Assembly: GCA_002212985.1 (NCBI GenBank)
Contig: NBMY01000051.1
Location: 1 to 41,369 of the forward strand
From: Sphingobacteriales bacterium TSM_CSS
GTDB taxonomy: Bacteria; Bacteroidota; Bacteroidia; Chitinophagales; UBA2359
Direction of reading: 5' to 3'
Length of the DNA: 41,369 nt
Below, in pieces: positions 1 to 6,555 of this stretch; within the stretch, counting starts at the first letter, position 1; each line of letters starts with the position of its first letter. The notes beneath the pieces were generated by a model. That model saw only the letters and a program-made list of their open reading frames with translations, was not told the DNA's origin and searched no databases. Both the position numbers and the translations under genes were made by a program.

Positions 1-2
1 TA

Positions 3-662
3 GAAGTAATTCCGAATTTTATTGACCTGGCCGAGTTTAAAAAATTTAACAAAGATCATTTTAAAAAAGCCATAGCGCCGGCCGACGAGCGCATACTCAT
101 ACACACTTCCAACTTCAGGAAGGTAAAACGCATTGAAGATGTGGTAAATATTTTTTACCGCGTACAACAGCAACTGCCCGCCAAACTGCTGCTGGTAGGC
201 GATGGACCCGAACGCCTGAAAGCAGAACAACAGGTTCGCGAACTGGGCATTGCGCAAGATGTGCGTTTTTTGGGTAAACAAGATGCCGTAGGCGAACTGC
301 TTGCTGTTTCCGATTTGTTTTTAATGCCCTCGGAAACCGAAAGTTTCGGACTTGCGGCATTAGAAGCCATGGCCTGCGAAGTGCCGGTTATTTCATCAAA
401 CGCGGGCGGCATTCCCGAAATTAATCAAAACGGTATTACCGGTTTTATGAGCAACGTGGGCAATGTAGAAGATATGGCCGCCAACGCCATTTATATCTTG
501 AGCGATAAGGAACGCCTTAAACAGTTCAGGAGTAACGCGCTGCAACAGGCGCAACGGTTTGATATTAACCGTATTATGCCGTTGTATGAGCAATATTACC
601 AAACCATACTCGAAAACTGCCGCCTTTGCAAGCAAAACCCTGCGGCAAAAACAATAGGGTAG
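3..662 (+). CDS. bshA: BshA-type glycosyltransferase, 5' partial
   Basis: This is the C-terminal two thirds of a GT4-family glycosyltransferase; the reading frame is open from base 3 and the start lies outside the window. Visible landmarks are IPNFID at the left edge, HTSNFRKVKR, LLLVGDGPE, and the donor-binding stretch SETESFGLAALEAMACEVP followed by NAGGIPE. This combination is typical of BshA, which joins GlcNAc from UDP-GlcNAc to L-malate in the first step of bacillithiol synthesis. The protein is cytosolic. It converges on recR with only 31 bases between the two stops. Another GT4 enzyme cannot be excluded because the N-terminal acceptor domain is missing. Confidence 0.85.
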   Translation, partial: EVIPNFIDLAEFKKFNKDHFKKAIAPADERILIHTSNFRKVKRIEDVVNIFYRVQQQLPAKLLLVGDGPERLKAEQQVRELGIAQDVRFLGKQDAVGELLAVSDLFLMPSETESFGLAALEAMACEVPVISSNAGGIPEINQNGITGFMSNVGNVEDMAANAIYILSDKERLKQFRSNALQQAQRFDINRIMPLYEQYYQTILENCRLCKQNPAAKTIG

Positions 663-693
663 GGCAGGGCTGTTGCGCTCCCCAAAACGCTGT

Positions 694-1314
694 TTATTTA
701 CCCAGCAGGTAGTTTTCGTAGGGCAAGCGGGTGGCAATGGAGCGGGCAAGGGTAAATTCATCAACATACTCCAGTTCGCCGCCAAAGGCAATGCCGCGTG
801 CTACGGTGGTTATTTTTACCGCCGTATCTTTAAGCCTTTTGGAAAGGTAAAAAATAGTAGTGTCGCCCTCCATGGTAGGGCTAAGCGCCATAATAAGTTC
901 TTCTACCTGCCCCGATTGTACCCGTTCTACCAGACTATTTATTTGTAAATTATCGGGGCCAACACCATCAATAGGTGAAATTACTCCGCCCAACACATGG
1001 TAAACCCCGTTGTATTGCTGGGTATTTTCTATGGCTATTACATCGCGCAGGCTTTCTACCACACACACCAGCGCCTGGTTGCGCGAGCGGTTAGCGCAAA
1101 TATTGCACAGTTCAGAATCGGATACATTATGGCAAACTTTGCAAAACTGTATGTCTTTGCGCATTTTTACTACTGTTTCGCCAAAGCGTTCCACGTCTTT
1201 TTCGTCTTGCTTAAGCAGGTGCAGCGCCAAACGCAGCGCTGTTTTTTTGCCAATGCCCGGCAGTTTGGTAAACTCGGTTACCACATCTTCAATATGCTTT
1301 GAAGGATAGTTCAT
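694..1314 (-). CDS. recR: Recombination mediator protein RecR
   Basis: Full-length RecR (206 aa; the family is about 200 aa). It acts with RecO and RecF in loading RecA at gapped DNA. An N-terminal helix-hairpin-helix segment (LPGIGKKTALRLALHLL, about residues 18-34) is followed by a C4 zinc finger (CKVCHNVSDSELCNIC) and a Toprim domain (LVCVVESLRDVIAIE ... YHVLGGVISPIDGVGPD). The ATG at 1314 places the HhH region at the usual distance from the N-terminus. A well-formed promoter lies upstream at 1405-1435, implying a leader of about 85 nt. Confidence 0.97.
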   Translation of the reverse strand: MNYPSKHIEDVVTEFTKLPGIGKKTALRLALHLLKQDEKDVERFGETVVKMRKDIQFCKVCHNVSDSELCNICANRSRNQALVCVVESLRDVIAIENTQQYNGVYHVLGGVISPIDGVGPDNLQINSLVERVQSGQVEELIMALSPTMEGDTTIFYLSKRLKDTAVKITTVARGIAFGGELEYVDEFTLARSIATRLPYENYLLGK

Positions 1315-1404
1315 GCCTGTAAAAGTTGGTTAAATCCCCTTTCCTGCCCGCTGTTCAGCCGGTTTCTTTCGGGGGGTGCATAGTAATTTTACCCTGCAAC
1401 CCTA

Positions 1405-1435
1405 CAAAGGTACACATTTTTCTTGTTGCGGCCAA
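1405..1435 (-). promoter_or_regulatory. recR promoter (Bacteroidota type)
   Basis: Read on the minus strand, TTG (1433-1435) is followed after exactly 20 bp by TACCTTTG (1405-1412), a full match to the TAnnTTTG -7 box used by the Bacteroidota primary sigma factor. It faces recR. Confidence 0.75.
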
Positions 1436-1665
1436 TTGCAGGCAGCCAAAGAAAAGAACAACTGCCGGCCGGTCTTGTGCCGGCTGCCTGCTATTTGTGC
1501 ACAGTTTCATTTAAAAAACTTAAGTTGCCAAGGACATTAAATTTACATTATTGCTTTGTTGCCTATAGCTTGTTTTTAAAACCTTGCAGGACGGTTAAGC
1601 CAATTTCGGGCAGAAAAACGCCAGAAAATTAGGGTAAAAATCATTGCCAAAGGTGACAAAAGTCA

Positions 1666-1696
1666 TTGTGTAAACATTAAGTGCCCTGTAATTTTG
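1666..1696 (+). promoter_or_regulatory. Promoter of YceI-porin unit
   Basis: TTG at 1666-1668, a 20-bp spacer, then TAATTTTG at 1689-1696, a full TAnnTTTG match. The start codon at 1715 would leave a leader of only about 12 nt. An upstream in-frame TTG (1694) overlaps the -7 box and is therefore unlikely to be the translation start. Confidence 0.75.
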
Positions 1697-1714
1697 TACC
1701 CAAAAGAGAAAAGA

Positions 1715-2281
1715 ATGAAAAAGTTAATTGCATTAATAGTTTTAACAAGTGTATTTGTGATGGCAAACGCACAGGAAGAATACAAGCTAACCGGCAGTTC
1801 GGTAAAAATAGACGGAACCTCTACTTTACACAACTGGACGGCAGATGTAACCAAAGTTTCGGGCAAATTAGCCATGAGCGATCATGGCGGAGGGGTAAAC
1901 CTTAGTAGTGTAAATATAGAAATGGACGTGTACTCCATTAAAAGCGATAAGGGTTCTACCATGGAAACCAATATTTACAATGCCTTGAAAGCCAAATCGA
2001 ACCCCAAAATTACCTTTCAGCTTACCAAAGTAAACTCTATAAGTGGCACATTGGCCGATTTAACCGCCGTGGTAAGCGGAAACCTTACCATTGCCGGTAC
2101 CACCAAAGCCGTTGATTTAACCGTAAAAGGCAAACAAAAAGCCAACGGCGCCATAGAGTTTTCCGGTTCCAAAAAGTTGAAAATGACCACTTTTAACGTA
2201 AAACCGCCCACTTTCATGTTTGGCGCCATGAAAACAGGTGATGATGTAACCATTACCTTTTCGGCTACTTTTACAAAATAA
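1715..2281 (+). CDS. YceI-like periplasmic lipocalin-fold protein
   Basis: A 188-aa secreted protein with a signal peptide (MKKLIALIVLTSVFVMANAQ). The YceI family forms a lipocalin-like barrel that binds isoprenoid-type ligands in the periplasm. Typical features here are KIDGTSTLHNW near the mature N-terminus, NPKITFQLTK in the middle, and the C-terminal KLKMTTFNVKPPTFMFG followed by a TGDDVTITF strand. The ATG at 1715 was chosen because it gives a clean signal peptide and follows the promoter; the longer frame runs into the promoter. It is followed after 56 bp by a porin and probably co-transcribed with it. Ligand unknown. Confidence 0.9.
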   Translation: MKKLIALIVLTSVFVMANAQEEYKLTGSSVKIDGTSTLHNWTADVTKVSGKLAMSDHGGGVNLSSVNIEMDVYSIKSDKGSTMETNIYNALKAKSNPKITFQLTKVNSISGTLADLTAVVSGNLTIAGTTKAVDLTVKGKQKANGAIEFSGSKKLKMTTFNVKPPTFMFGAMKTGDDVTITFSATFTK

Positions 2282-2337
2282 CCTCCACCCATTTAATAAC
2301 CAAAAAATTATTTTTTTAAACTCTAACCGTTTTTACT

Positions 2338-3669
2338 ATGAAAACTCAAGTCCAAATTTTCCGCTCGCTGCTTGTTGCAGTATTGGCGTTGGTTTCCTTT
2401 GCTTTGTTTGCACAAAACGATTACGACGTGCAGTATTATCGACCCTACGACCAACGCGGGGTAAACATGTTTGAAACGCCCAAAACAACATGGAATGATA
2501 ACAATGGTTTTAAAGTGCGCATCGGCGGCAGTTTTACCCAACAGTTTCAATTCTTAAGTCAGGAATCGGGCATTCCCGATACGTTGAAAGAAATTAAACC
2601 GGGCTTTAATCTGGCAACTGCCAATTTAAACATTGATGCCCAGTTGTATGATGGTATTTCATTGAGTCTGGTAACATATCTTTCTTCTCGTCACCATTCT
2701 GAAGCATGGGTAAAAGGCGGATACCTGCAATTTGACAAACTGGCTTTTCTGAAAAGTTCTTTTGCCGATAAACTGATGGAAAACCTTACCATTAAAGTAG
2801 GTCACTTTGAAATAAACTATGGCGATGCTCACTTCCGCCGTACCGACAATGGCAACGCCATGTGGAACCCGTTTGTAGGCGAATACATTTTAGATGCCTT
2901 TACCACCGAAATAGGCGGAGAAGTTATTTACCAGCCCAAGTTTGGATTGGTAGGCGTTTTAGCCGTTACCGGTGGCGAAATTAAAGGCGACGTAATTAAA
3001 CCCACCGTTGTCGCAACCGATGACAAATCAAAACGCAGCCCCTCTGTTATTGCTAAATTGGGCTACGACAAACAAATTAACGACAAATTCCGCGCACGTG
3101 TAACCGGATCTATGTACTACACCGCAAGTTCGCAAAGCAATACGCTGTATGGTGGCGACCGTACCGGTTCGCGTTACTACAATGTATTGTTGCTTGAAAC
3201 CGTTACCGATTTGAACGGTGCCGCATTTACCGGCCGTTTTAACCCCGGTTTCCGCGATAAAGTAACCGCCTTCATGGGCAACGTATTTCTTAAATACAGC
3301 GGCGCCGAAATTTTTGCCACCTATGAAATGGCAAACGGTCGTGCCAGCACCGAAACCGATACGCGCAATGTAAGCCAGTTTGCCATTGACGGTTTGTATC
3401 GTTTTGGCAACCGCGAACAGTTTCACATTGGTGCAAGATACAACATGGTTAACGCCGAATATTTAAATGGTGCCGCCGGCGTGGTTGATGTTTCATTAGA
3501 CCGTCTGCAAATAGCTGCCGGCGCCTATATTACCAAAAATATTCTTGCCAAAGTAGAATATGTAAACCAAAACTACAACGATTTCCCCAACAACCCGGGA
3601 ACTTCGCAAATTCAATTATACAATGCCAAATTTAACGGCGTAATGATTGAAGGCGTAGTTGGTTTCTAA
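2338..3669 (+). CDS. Outer-membrane beta-barrel porin
   Basis: A 443-aa protein with a signal peptide ending near FALFAQ (residue 26). The mature part alternates short hydrophobic/aromatic strands with polar turns, has many Gly/Asn/Tyr positions and ends in an aromatic residue (GVVGF), as expected of an outer-membrane barrel. Segments such as KVRIGGSFTQQFQF, LTIKVGHFEINYGDAHFRR and GAYITKNILAKVEYVNQNYN resemble the porin O/P-like (phosphate-selective porin superfamily) proteins of Bacteroidota; substrate specificity cannot be read. It follows the YceI gene and precedes a strong terminator, so the two genes appear to form one transcription unit. Confidence 0.75.
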   Translation: MKTQVQIFRSLLVAVLALVSFALFAQNDYDVQYYRPYDQRGVNMFETPKTTWNDNNGFKVRIGGSFTQQFQFLSQESGIPDTLKEIKPGFNLATANLNIDAQLYDGISLSLVTYLSSRHHSEAWVKGGYLQFDKLAFLKSSFADKLMENLTIKVGHFEINYGDAHFRRTDNGNAMWNPFVGEYILDAFTTEIGGEVIYQPKFGLVGVLAVTGGEIKGDVIKPTVVATDDKSKRSPSVIAKLGYDKQINDKFRARVTGSMYYTASSQSNTLYGGDRTGSRYYNVLLLETVTDLNGAAFTGRFNPGFRDKVTAFMGNVFLKYSGAEIFATYEMANGRASTETDTRNVSQFAIDGLYRFGNREQFHIGARYNMVNAEYLNGAAGVVDVSLDRLQIAAGAYITKNILAKVEYVNQNYNDFPNNPGTSQIQLYNAKFNGVMIEGVVGF

Positions 3670-3730
3670 CAATCTGAAAGTTGCCGCATCGGGTTTTGTA
3701 TAACACTTTCTGCACGGCAACGCAATTCAC

Positions 3731-3770
3731 AAAAGCAGGTAAATGGCAGCAGGCTGTTTACCTGCTTTTT
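3731..3770 (+). terminator. Intrinsic terminator after porin
   Basis: A perfect 13-bp stem (3731-3743 with 3757-3769; left arm AAAAGCAGGTAAA), a 13-nt loop, and a terminal T run. It ends the YceI-porin unit. The remaining bases to 3965 are AT-rich and I see no gene in them. Confidence 0.92.
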
Positions 3771-3965
3771 CCAAAAAATAATATGCTTTATTAAATGTTG
3801 GCAGGCACTTCGAGTATTTTGTTCAAATTTCAAACCATCTATAAACAGCAGAGTCTAATATTCATAGAAGAGGGTAGAATTGTCCTTGCATTAAATTAAA
3901 AACGGCCGGAACTCTTACATTCAAAGATTTTCGAAATATCATATTGCCCACATTTTACCATTTAT

Positions 3966-4655
3966 ATGTTACCATTAAAAAGAAAAAGATTGCGTTTATC
4001 TATGTTTATGCGTTTGTTCTTTGCTCTTTTTTTGCTGACTGCTTCCGCTGTTTTTCAAACCAACGCGCAAACTCAAACCGCAACCGGCAAAAGCGGAAAT
4101 TACAAATACAGCATTGAACGAAACAGCGAGTTAAAACTGAAAGGTACTACCAACATTAACGCTTTTTCGTGCAAATGCAAAGAGCAGTTTCCGGTGCAGC
4201 AGTTTACCATACAACGCAAAAATGTAAAAGGAAAGTTGGAATTTAACGCTACCTACCTGTATGTGCCCATTGCAGCGCTCGATTGCGGCAATAAAAAAAT
4301 GAACACCGACATGCAAAAAGCGCTCAATGCTCAGGTTTACCCGAAAATAAAAATTGAACTGCTGAATGCCGAAGAAGAACCGCATTGCCCCGCTTATGTG
4401 CATTGTAATGACAATGACAGCGACGGTTGGGTGCCTGCAAAAATACAAGCCAAAATAAGCATGAACGGATACACCCACGAGTATGAAATACATGTAAACA
4501 GCAAAAAAGCAAGCGGCTCGCAACTGTATTTCAAAGGAGCAAAAAGACTTAAAATGTCTGACTTTGCCGTAACTCCTCCCGAAGTATTTTTTGGAACTGT
4601 AAAAGTGAACGACTCGGTAGAAATTGTTTTTGACATGCTGGTAAACATTATCTGA
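3966..4655 (+). CDS. Cysteine-rich YceI-like protein (paralogue)
   Basis: A 229-aa exported protein related to the YceI-like gene at 1715. Shared signatures: SELKLKGTTNINAF (compare SSVKIDGTSTLHNW), YPKIKIELL (compare NPKITFQL), and RLKMSDFAVTPPEVFFGTVKVNDSVEI (compare KLKMTTFNVKPPTFMFGAMKTGDDVTI). Unlike that protein it carries cysteines (FSCKCKEQ, LDCGNKK, PHCPAYVHCND) and an acidic insertion around CNDNDSDGW. The N-terminus is a basic n-region plus hydrophobic core ending NAQ; starts at 3966, 4002 or 4008 all give a signal peptide. It lies beyond the porin terminator and needs its own promoter, which I could not identify. Confidence 0.75.
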   Translation: MLPLKRKRLRLSMFMRLFFALFLLTASAVFQTNAQTQTATGKSGNYKYSIERNSELKLKGTTNINAFSCKCKEQFPVQQFTIQRKNVKGKLEFNATYLYVPIAALDCGNKKMNTDMQKALNAQVYPKIKIELLNAEEEPHCPAYVHCNDNDSDGWVPAKIQAKISMNGYTHEYEIHVNSKKASGSQLYFKGAKRLKMSDFAVTPPEVFFGTVKVNDSVEIVFDMLVNII

Positions 4656-4789
4656 TTACTGCTTCGGACCCAACACATAACAACCACCGGCACTCATTTT
4701 TCTATTTTCTGGTGCCCGCTTTGCAAAATTAAAATTATGCCTCCCTCCGGCATTTACCAAATTTAACCACTTATAAACGTGTTACTCCT

Positions 4790-5197
4790 ATGAAAAAAGC
4801 ATTGTTAACCGGCTTAGGCGTTTCTGTTATCCTGTTGGTAATCAGTTATGCCATTTTACTAATAGGCTTGCGGTTTTTCCCCTCTGTATGTGAAGAATAC
4901 TACAACCCCACCTTCCAATCGGGCGAGGGAAGAACGCTTCTTTACTTTTTACATCCTTTTATTTTGGCGTTTGCCCTGCTTTGGTTCTGGTACCGGTTTA
5001 AGGGCATTATTACCGGCTCTGCCCTGCTTAGGGCAATTGAGTTTGGGCTGGCTTATGGAGTGGTAGCTACCCTGCCCTCTATGTGGATTACCTTTAGCGC
5101 TCTCAACGTTTCGACACAAATGATTTTTATTTGGTTTGTGTACAGCGTGATGCAGGCCTTTATAGCAGGACTTGTTTTTGCATACACCAACCCATAA
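4790..5197 (+). CDS. Small four-TM membrane protein, unknown
   Basis: A 135-aa protein with about four hydrophobic segments: GLGVSVILLVISYAILLIGL, LYFLHPFILAFALLWFWY, FGLAYGVVATLPSMWITF and MIFIWFVYSVMQAFIAGLVF. It resembles small uncharacterised Bacteroidota membrane proteins, but I do not recognise a named family. The start ATGAAAAAAGC at 4790 is typical. It is followed by a strong hairpin terminator and converges on the DUF1761 gene. Function unknown. Confidence 0.65.
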   Translation: MKKALLTGLGVSVILLVISYAILLIGLRFFPSVCEEYYNPTFQSGEGRTLLYFLHPFILAFALLWFWYRFKGIITGSALLRAIEFGLAYGVVATLPSMWITFSALNVSTQMIFIWFVYSVMQAFIAGLVFAYTNP

Positions 5198-5239
5198 GCA
5201 ACTTCTTTTATTGTCCGAAATCTTGTTGACCCATTAGGT

Positions 5240-5285
5240 ATAAGCCTGCCGTAAATATAGCATTTACAGCAGGCTTATGCTTTTT
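5240..5285 (+). terminator. Intrinsic terminator
   Basis: A long hairpin: a 10-bp outer stem (ATAAGCCTGC at 5240-5249 with 5269-5278), one mismatch, a 6-bp inner stem (GTAAAT/ATTTAC) and a 5-nt loop, followed by GCTTTTT. It terminates the upstream plus-strand gene; there is no T run on the minus-strand side. Confidence 0.88.
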
Positions 5286-5292
5286 AAAAACC

Positions 5293-5718
5293 TTAACGCC
5301 ATGCACACAAAATGCCGCCCATAAGGGCAAAGCTCACTATCCAGTAGCCTGCGTTAATGAGAATGTATAAGGTATTGCGGCGGTCAAACAGGGCATTGGT
5401 AGCCAGCACCGGTATGCCCAAAAACACTGCCGCCAATGCACCATGAAAAGCGCCATGCTTAAACGTTTGAAACTCGGGCCCGCCGTGGTTTACATACAGG
5501 CTTAAAAAAAGCGCCACCATAATTGCCATTACAAAAGCCAGCCCGAAAATAAGCGGCATGTTGGCCGTTTTTATCTTTTCTTCGGTTAATTCCGCCGCAT
5601 TCATCCAAACAGTGCCCAAAACCTTGGGGTGATACCAAATAAAACCAACCACCATAGGCACAACCGCAGCCACAAAAATTGCCAGAAAGTTAAAGCCAAA
5701 TTCTTCTTCCATATACAA
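5293..5718 (-). CDS. DUF1761 family membrane protein
   Basis: A 141-aa integral membrane protein with four predicted TM segments (LAIFVAAVVPMVVGFIWY, MPLIFGLAFVMAIMVALFLSL, GALAAVFLGIPVLATNALF, YILINAGYWIVSFALMGGIL). The pattern V(P)MVVGFIWYHPKVLGTVWM near the N-terminus and HGALAAVFLGIPVLATNALFD later match the DUF1761 family, whose function is unknown. It is divergent from the RlpA-like gene. A possible minus-strand -7 (TATTTTTG, 5818-5825) lies about 100 bp upstream. Confidence 0.8.
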   Translation of the reverse strand: MYMEEEFGFNFLAIFVAAVVPMVVGFIWYHPKVLGTVWMNAAELTEEKIKTANMPLIFGLAFVMAIMVALFLSLYVNHGGPEFQTFKHGAFHGALAAVFLGIPVLATNALFDRRNTLYILINAGYWIVSFALMGGILCAWR

Positions 5719-5845
5719 GACTGTTTTTAATGGTTAAAATAATAAAGTGCGTGGAAAGATACCTGTTCTATTGCTAAGTTGTTTGCTTTTTACATAAAAA
5801 AATTAGTAATTAAGGGGCAAAAATACTGTTTACCGGGCGCAGGGC

Positions 5846-5876
5846 TTGGTTATTTAAAATAAATATGCTATCTTTC
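5846..5876 (+). promoter_or_regulatory. Promoter of RlpA-like gene
   Basis: TTG (5846-5848), a 20-bp spacer, then TATCTTTC (5869-5876): one mismatch to TAnnTTTG. The predicted leader is about 37 nt to the ATG at 5920. Confidence 0.6.
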
Positions 5877-5919
5877 CGCCCATCTTATAAAAATTTAAAA
5901 TTTACCAAAACAAAACAAC

Positions 5920-6363
5920 ATGAAAACGCACCCTTGTATATTGCTGTATTTGCTGTTTTCATTCCTGTTTTTTTCTTCGTTTGACAACAACGTGGAAATG
6001 ATAAGCTGGGGAGTAGCCTCTTATTACTCCAATTCGCTTAGCGGGAAAAAAACTGCTTCGGGCGAAAAATATAACCATAATAAACTTACCGCCGCTCACC
6101 GTACCCTCCCCTTCGGAACCAAAATAAAAGTGTCGCGCATAGATAACGGAAAAGCCGTAGTAGTAAAGGTAAATGACCGCGGGCCCTATATTAAGGGGCG
6201 CATAGTAGATTTGTCAAAAGCCGCTGCCGACAAAATAGGGCTTACCGGTGTGGGTAAAATGCAGGTTAAAATTGAGGTAATAGACAACAGCACCGGCGTA
6301 ACCCTTACCGAAGAAAATCTGGACGAACTCATGCAAATAATTCACGAGGAAGAAGGCTGGTAA
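5920..6363 (+). CDS. RlpA-like double-psi beta-barrel protein
   Basis: A 147-aa exported protein with a short hydrophobic leader (ILLYLLFSFLFFSS). The mature part is a single RlpA-type double-psi beta-barrel: WGVASYYSNSLSGKKTASGEKY, AAHRTLPFGTKIKVSRI, VVKVNDRGPYIKGRIVDLSKAAA. The Asp in VNDRGPY and the His in TAAHRTLPFG are the conserved pocket residues. RlpA proteins are septal lytic transglycosylases or peptidoglycan-binding lipoproteins; this one has no lipobox and no SPOR domain, so it is a minimal version and activity on glycan strands is not assured. Confidence 0.88.
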   Translation: MKTHPCILLYLLFSFLFFSSFDNNVEMISWGVASYYSNSLSGKKTASGEKYNHNKLTAAHRTLPFGTKIKVSRIDNGKAVVVKVNDRGPYIKGRIVDLSKAAADKIGLTGVGKMQVKIEVIDNSTGVTLTEENLDELMQIIHEEEGW

Positions 6364-6370
6364 CAGTAGT

Positions 6371-6395
6371 AGCTTTTTGCAAAAGCTCTGTTTTT
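6371..6395 (+). terminator. Possible weak terminator
   Basis: A 7-bp stem (AGCTTTT/AAAAGCT, 6371-6387) with a 3-nt loop, followed two bases later by a short T run. AT-rich, so only moderately convincing. Confidence 0.45.
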
Positions 6396-6479
6396 GGGTG
6401 TGTTGCAGTGCATGTAAACTTACACGCTCCCGCACAATATATGCTTGTTTTGGGGTATGGAAAAATAGCGGGCAATGTC

Positions 6480-6487
6480 TATCTTTG
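6480..6487 (+). promoter_or_regulatory. -7 box before PP2C gene
   Basis: TATCTTTG matches the TAnnTTTG -7 consensus; the -33 position 20 bp upstream reads ATG instead of TTG. The gene starts at 6556. Confidence 0.5.
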
Positions 6488-6555
6488 CACAAACTAAAGT
6501 GGCACGGCAGAAAATACCGCATAAAATACCGGGCAATGCCGGGTAAACCCGAAAA

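Larger units (their letters stand above)
1315..1714. other. Divergent intergenic region recR / YceI gene
   Basis: This 400-bp region between divergent genes holds the recR promoter (1405-1435), the YceI promoter (1666-1696) and, between them, a perfect 10-bp inverted repeat (1438-1447 with 1482-1491; arms GCAGGCAGCC and GGCTGCCTGC) that encloses a further GC-rich segment around 1463-1472. No convincing coding region is visible; short frames here are proline/cysteine-rich and have no family resemblance. Confidence 0.6.

Noticed and set aside
1326..1632. Short plus-strand frames after recR
   Set aside because: Composition follows the hairpin and promoter sequence; no recognisable protein features.
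3815..3821. -7 box for the cysteine-rich YceI gene (TATTTTG)
   Set aside because: One base short of TAnnTTTG and the nearest TTG is only 14 bp away; not strong enough to call.
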